Shown here: one piece after another, positions 63,298 through 64,000 of the stretch | Numbering within the stretch: the first letter of the stretch is position 1 | How the letters are laid out: every line of letters starts with the position of its first letter | Assembly: GCA_963819635.1 (NCBI GenBank) | Contig: CAWFWX010000003.1 | Coordinates: 744,001 to 808,000, forward strand | DNA from: JACVRW01 sp963819635 | GTDB taxonomy: Bacteria; Actinomycetota; Thermoleophilia; Solirubrobacterales; Thermoleophilaceae | Direction of reading: 5' to 3' | DNA: 64,000 nucleotides | The notes under the pieces: model-generated | Databases searched by the model: none | Told to the model about the DNA's origin: nothing | Seen by the model: the letters and a program-made list of their open reading frames with translations, nothing else | Position numbers and translations under genes: made by a program

Positions 63298-64000
63298 CTA
63301 GAGGCGCACGAGGTTCGGAGCCCGAATTCCGCGAGTGACGCCGCGGAAGTCAACGACGAGTGGCGCGAGCCGAACGAGCGCCTCGGCGTCAAGATTCGGA
63401 TGCGCGGTCAGGATCGCGACCGCGTCGGCGTCGGTGATCGCGTCCGCGAGCGGCAGCGAGGCGAGACCGAACTCGGTGAGCTCCGGCACGTACTCGTCGT
63501 GGTAGACGAGCTCAGCGCCGCGCTCGGCGAGCAGCCTCATGACCTTGACGGTCGGTGACTCCCGCATGTCGCCGACACCGGCCTTGTAGGACACGCCTAC
63601 GATCGCGACCCGAGAGCCCTTGAGCGGCTTCTCGTGGTCGTTCAGCGCGCGGGCGATCTTCTCGACGCAGAAGTACGGCATCGCTTGATTGACCTCACCG
63701 GCGAGTTCGATGAACTCCGTGGGCTGGTCGAACTCGCGCGCCCGCCAAGCGAGATAGAAGGGGTCGACCGGGAGGCAGTGGCCGCCGAGTCCGGGCCCTG
63801 GCTTGAACGACATGAAGCCGTAGGGCTTGGTCGCCGCCGCTTCGACGACCTCCCAGACGTCGATCTTCATGCTGTCGCACAGGATCGCGAGCTCGTTCAC
63901 AAGCGCGATGTTCACCGAGCGGAAGATGTTCTCGAGCAGCTTCGTCAGCTCCGCCACCTCCGGCGTCGACACCGCGACGACCGAGTCGCAGACCTGCTCG
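63298..64000 (-). CDS. UDP-glucose/GDP-mannose-type nucleotide-sugar dehydrogenase (5' end beyond window)
   Basis: The C-terminal 234 residues of a nucleotide-sugar dehydrogenase; the frame is open to the window edge (EQVCDSVVAVSTPEVAELTKLL). The central domain has ENIFRSVNIALVNELAILCD and the catalytic Cys in GPGLGGHCLPVDPFYLAW. The C-terminal UDP-binding domain has VAIVGVSYKAGVGDMRESPTVKVMRLL. It resembles WecC/WbpA-type UDP-HexNAc dehydrogenases more than UGDs, by PGPGLGGHCLPVDP. These make uronic acids for surface polysaccharides. It ends 8 bases from the convergent zinc-ribbon gene. Confidence 0.92.
   Translation of the reverse strand, partial: EQVCDSVVAVSTPEVAELTKLLENIFRSVNIALVNELAILCDSMKIDVWEVVEAAATKPYGFMSFKPGPGLGGHCLPVDPFYLAWRAREFDQPTEFIELAGEVNQAMPYFCVEKIARALNDHEKPLKGSRVAIVGVSYKAGVGDMRESPTVKVMRLLAERGAELVYHDEYVPELTEFGLASLPLADAITDADAVAILTAHPNLDAEALVRLAPLVVDFRGVTRGIRAPNLVRL

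Overview
The window is a GC-rich (about 70%) chromosomal segment from an actinobacterium. Gene order, reduced TTG/GTG starts and lineage-typical secreted proteins (membrane-anchored collagen-like/LRNNEVR-repeat proteins, Trp-Gln-Arg-Cys Ig-like repeats, ECF42-type sigma factor) suggest class Thermoleophilia, order Solirubrobacterales (Solirubrobacter, Conexibacter or Patulibacter-like). This assignment is inference from family content; no rRNA or tRNA gene is present. It looks like core chromosome, with no prophage, IS transposase or CRISPR array.

Layout. 1-3215: rodZ-like gene and ftsK. 3257-9785: a secreted Ig-repeat protein, a two-component system and a small anchored repeat protein. 9782-13125: RNase J, dapA, a small amphipathic protein, DUF3052 protein. 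13154-17004: FHA protein, glycosyltransferase, methyltransferase, AlkZ-like protein. 17034-21286: dapB, M16 protease, pnp. 21355-28157: two paralogous M14 carboxypeptidases, DsbA-like protein, peroxiredoxin and rpsO. 28192-40250: accessory block (surface proteins, ArsR-DUF899-AHSA1 operon, DGPF/ECF42 sigma/TrmO operon, NhaA-DsbA fusion, membrane PI-PLC-like protein, small NTF2/SRPBCC proteins). 40283-48302: translation operon rimP-nusA-ylxR-infB-DUF503-rbfA-nrnA-truB-ribF. 48396-53432: aldehyde dehydrogenase, dtd, and mihF-gmk-rpoZ-coaBC-TPR. 53660-62615: complete pyrR-pyrB-pyrC-carA-carB-pyrK-pyrD operon (pyrF not present). 62734-64000: two small proteins and a truncated nucleotide-sugar dehydrogenase.

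The backbone genes (ftsK, rnj, dapA, dapB, pnp, rpsO, ribF, truB, rbfA, infB, nusA, rimP; then gmk/rpoZ/coaBC and pyr) form the usual actinobacterial core neighbourhood, opened by lineage-specific inserts. Compaction is extreme: most same-strand neighbours overlap by 4 bases (ATGA, GTGA, TTGA, and apparently CTGA, ATAG and GTAG), and four convergent pairs share a CTAG/CTAA stop overlap. No gene-free stretch exceeds 300 bases; the longest is 53433-53659.

The most notable signals are a 50-bp symmetric palindrome (34808-34857) between divergent genes; a dispersed GGGGTC(A/T)GACCCC element inserted in frame in ftsK and pyrD and as an inverted pair between carA and carB; a PyrR-type RNA site just ahead of the pyrR Shine-Dalgarno; a terminator-like hairpin directly in front of rimP-nusA; genes (gmk, ylxR, an AlkZ-like gene) that seem to start at non-standard codons embedded in the preceding stop; and six apparent single-base insertions that break genes, including pyrB and pyrC. 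The last are most simply read as sequence errors, though each of four of them leaves an open fusion with the next gene.
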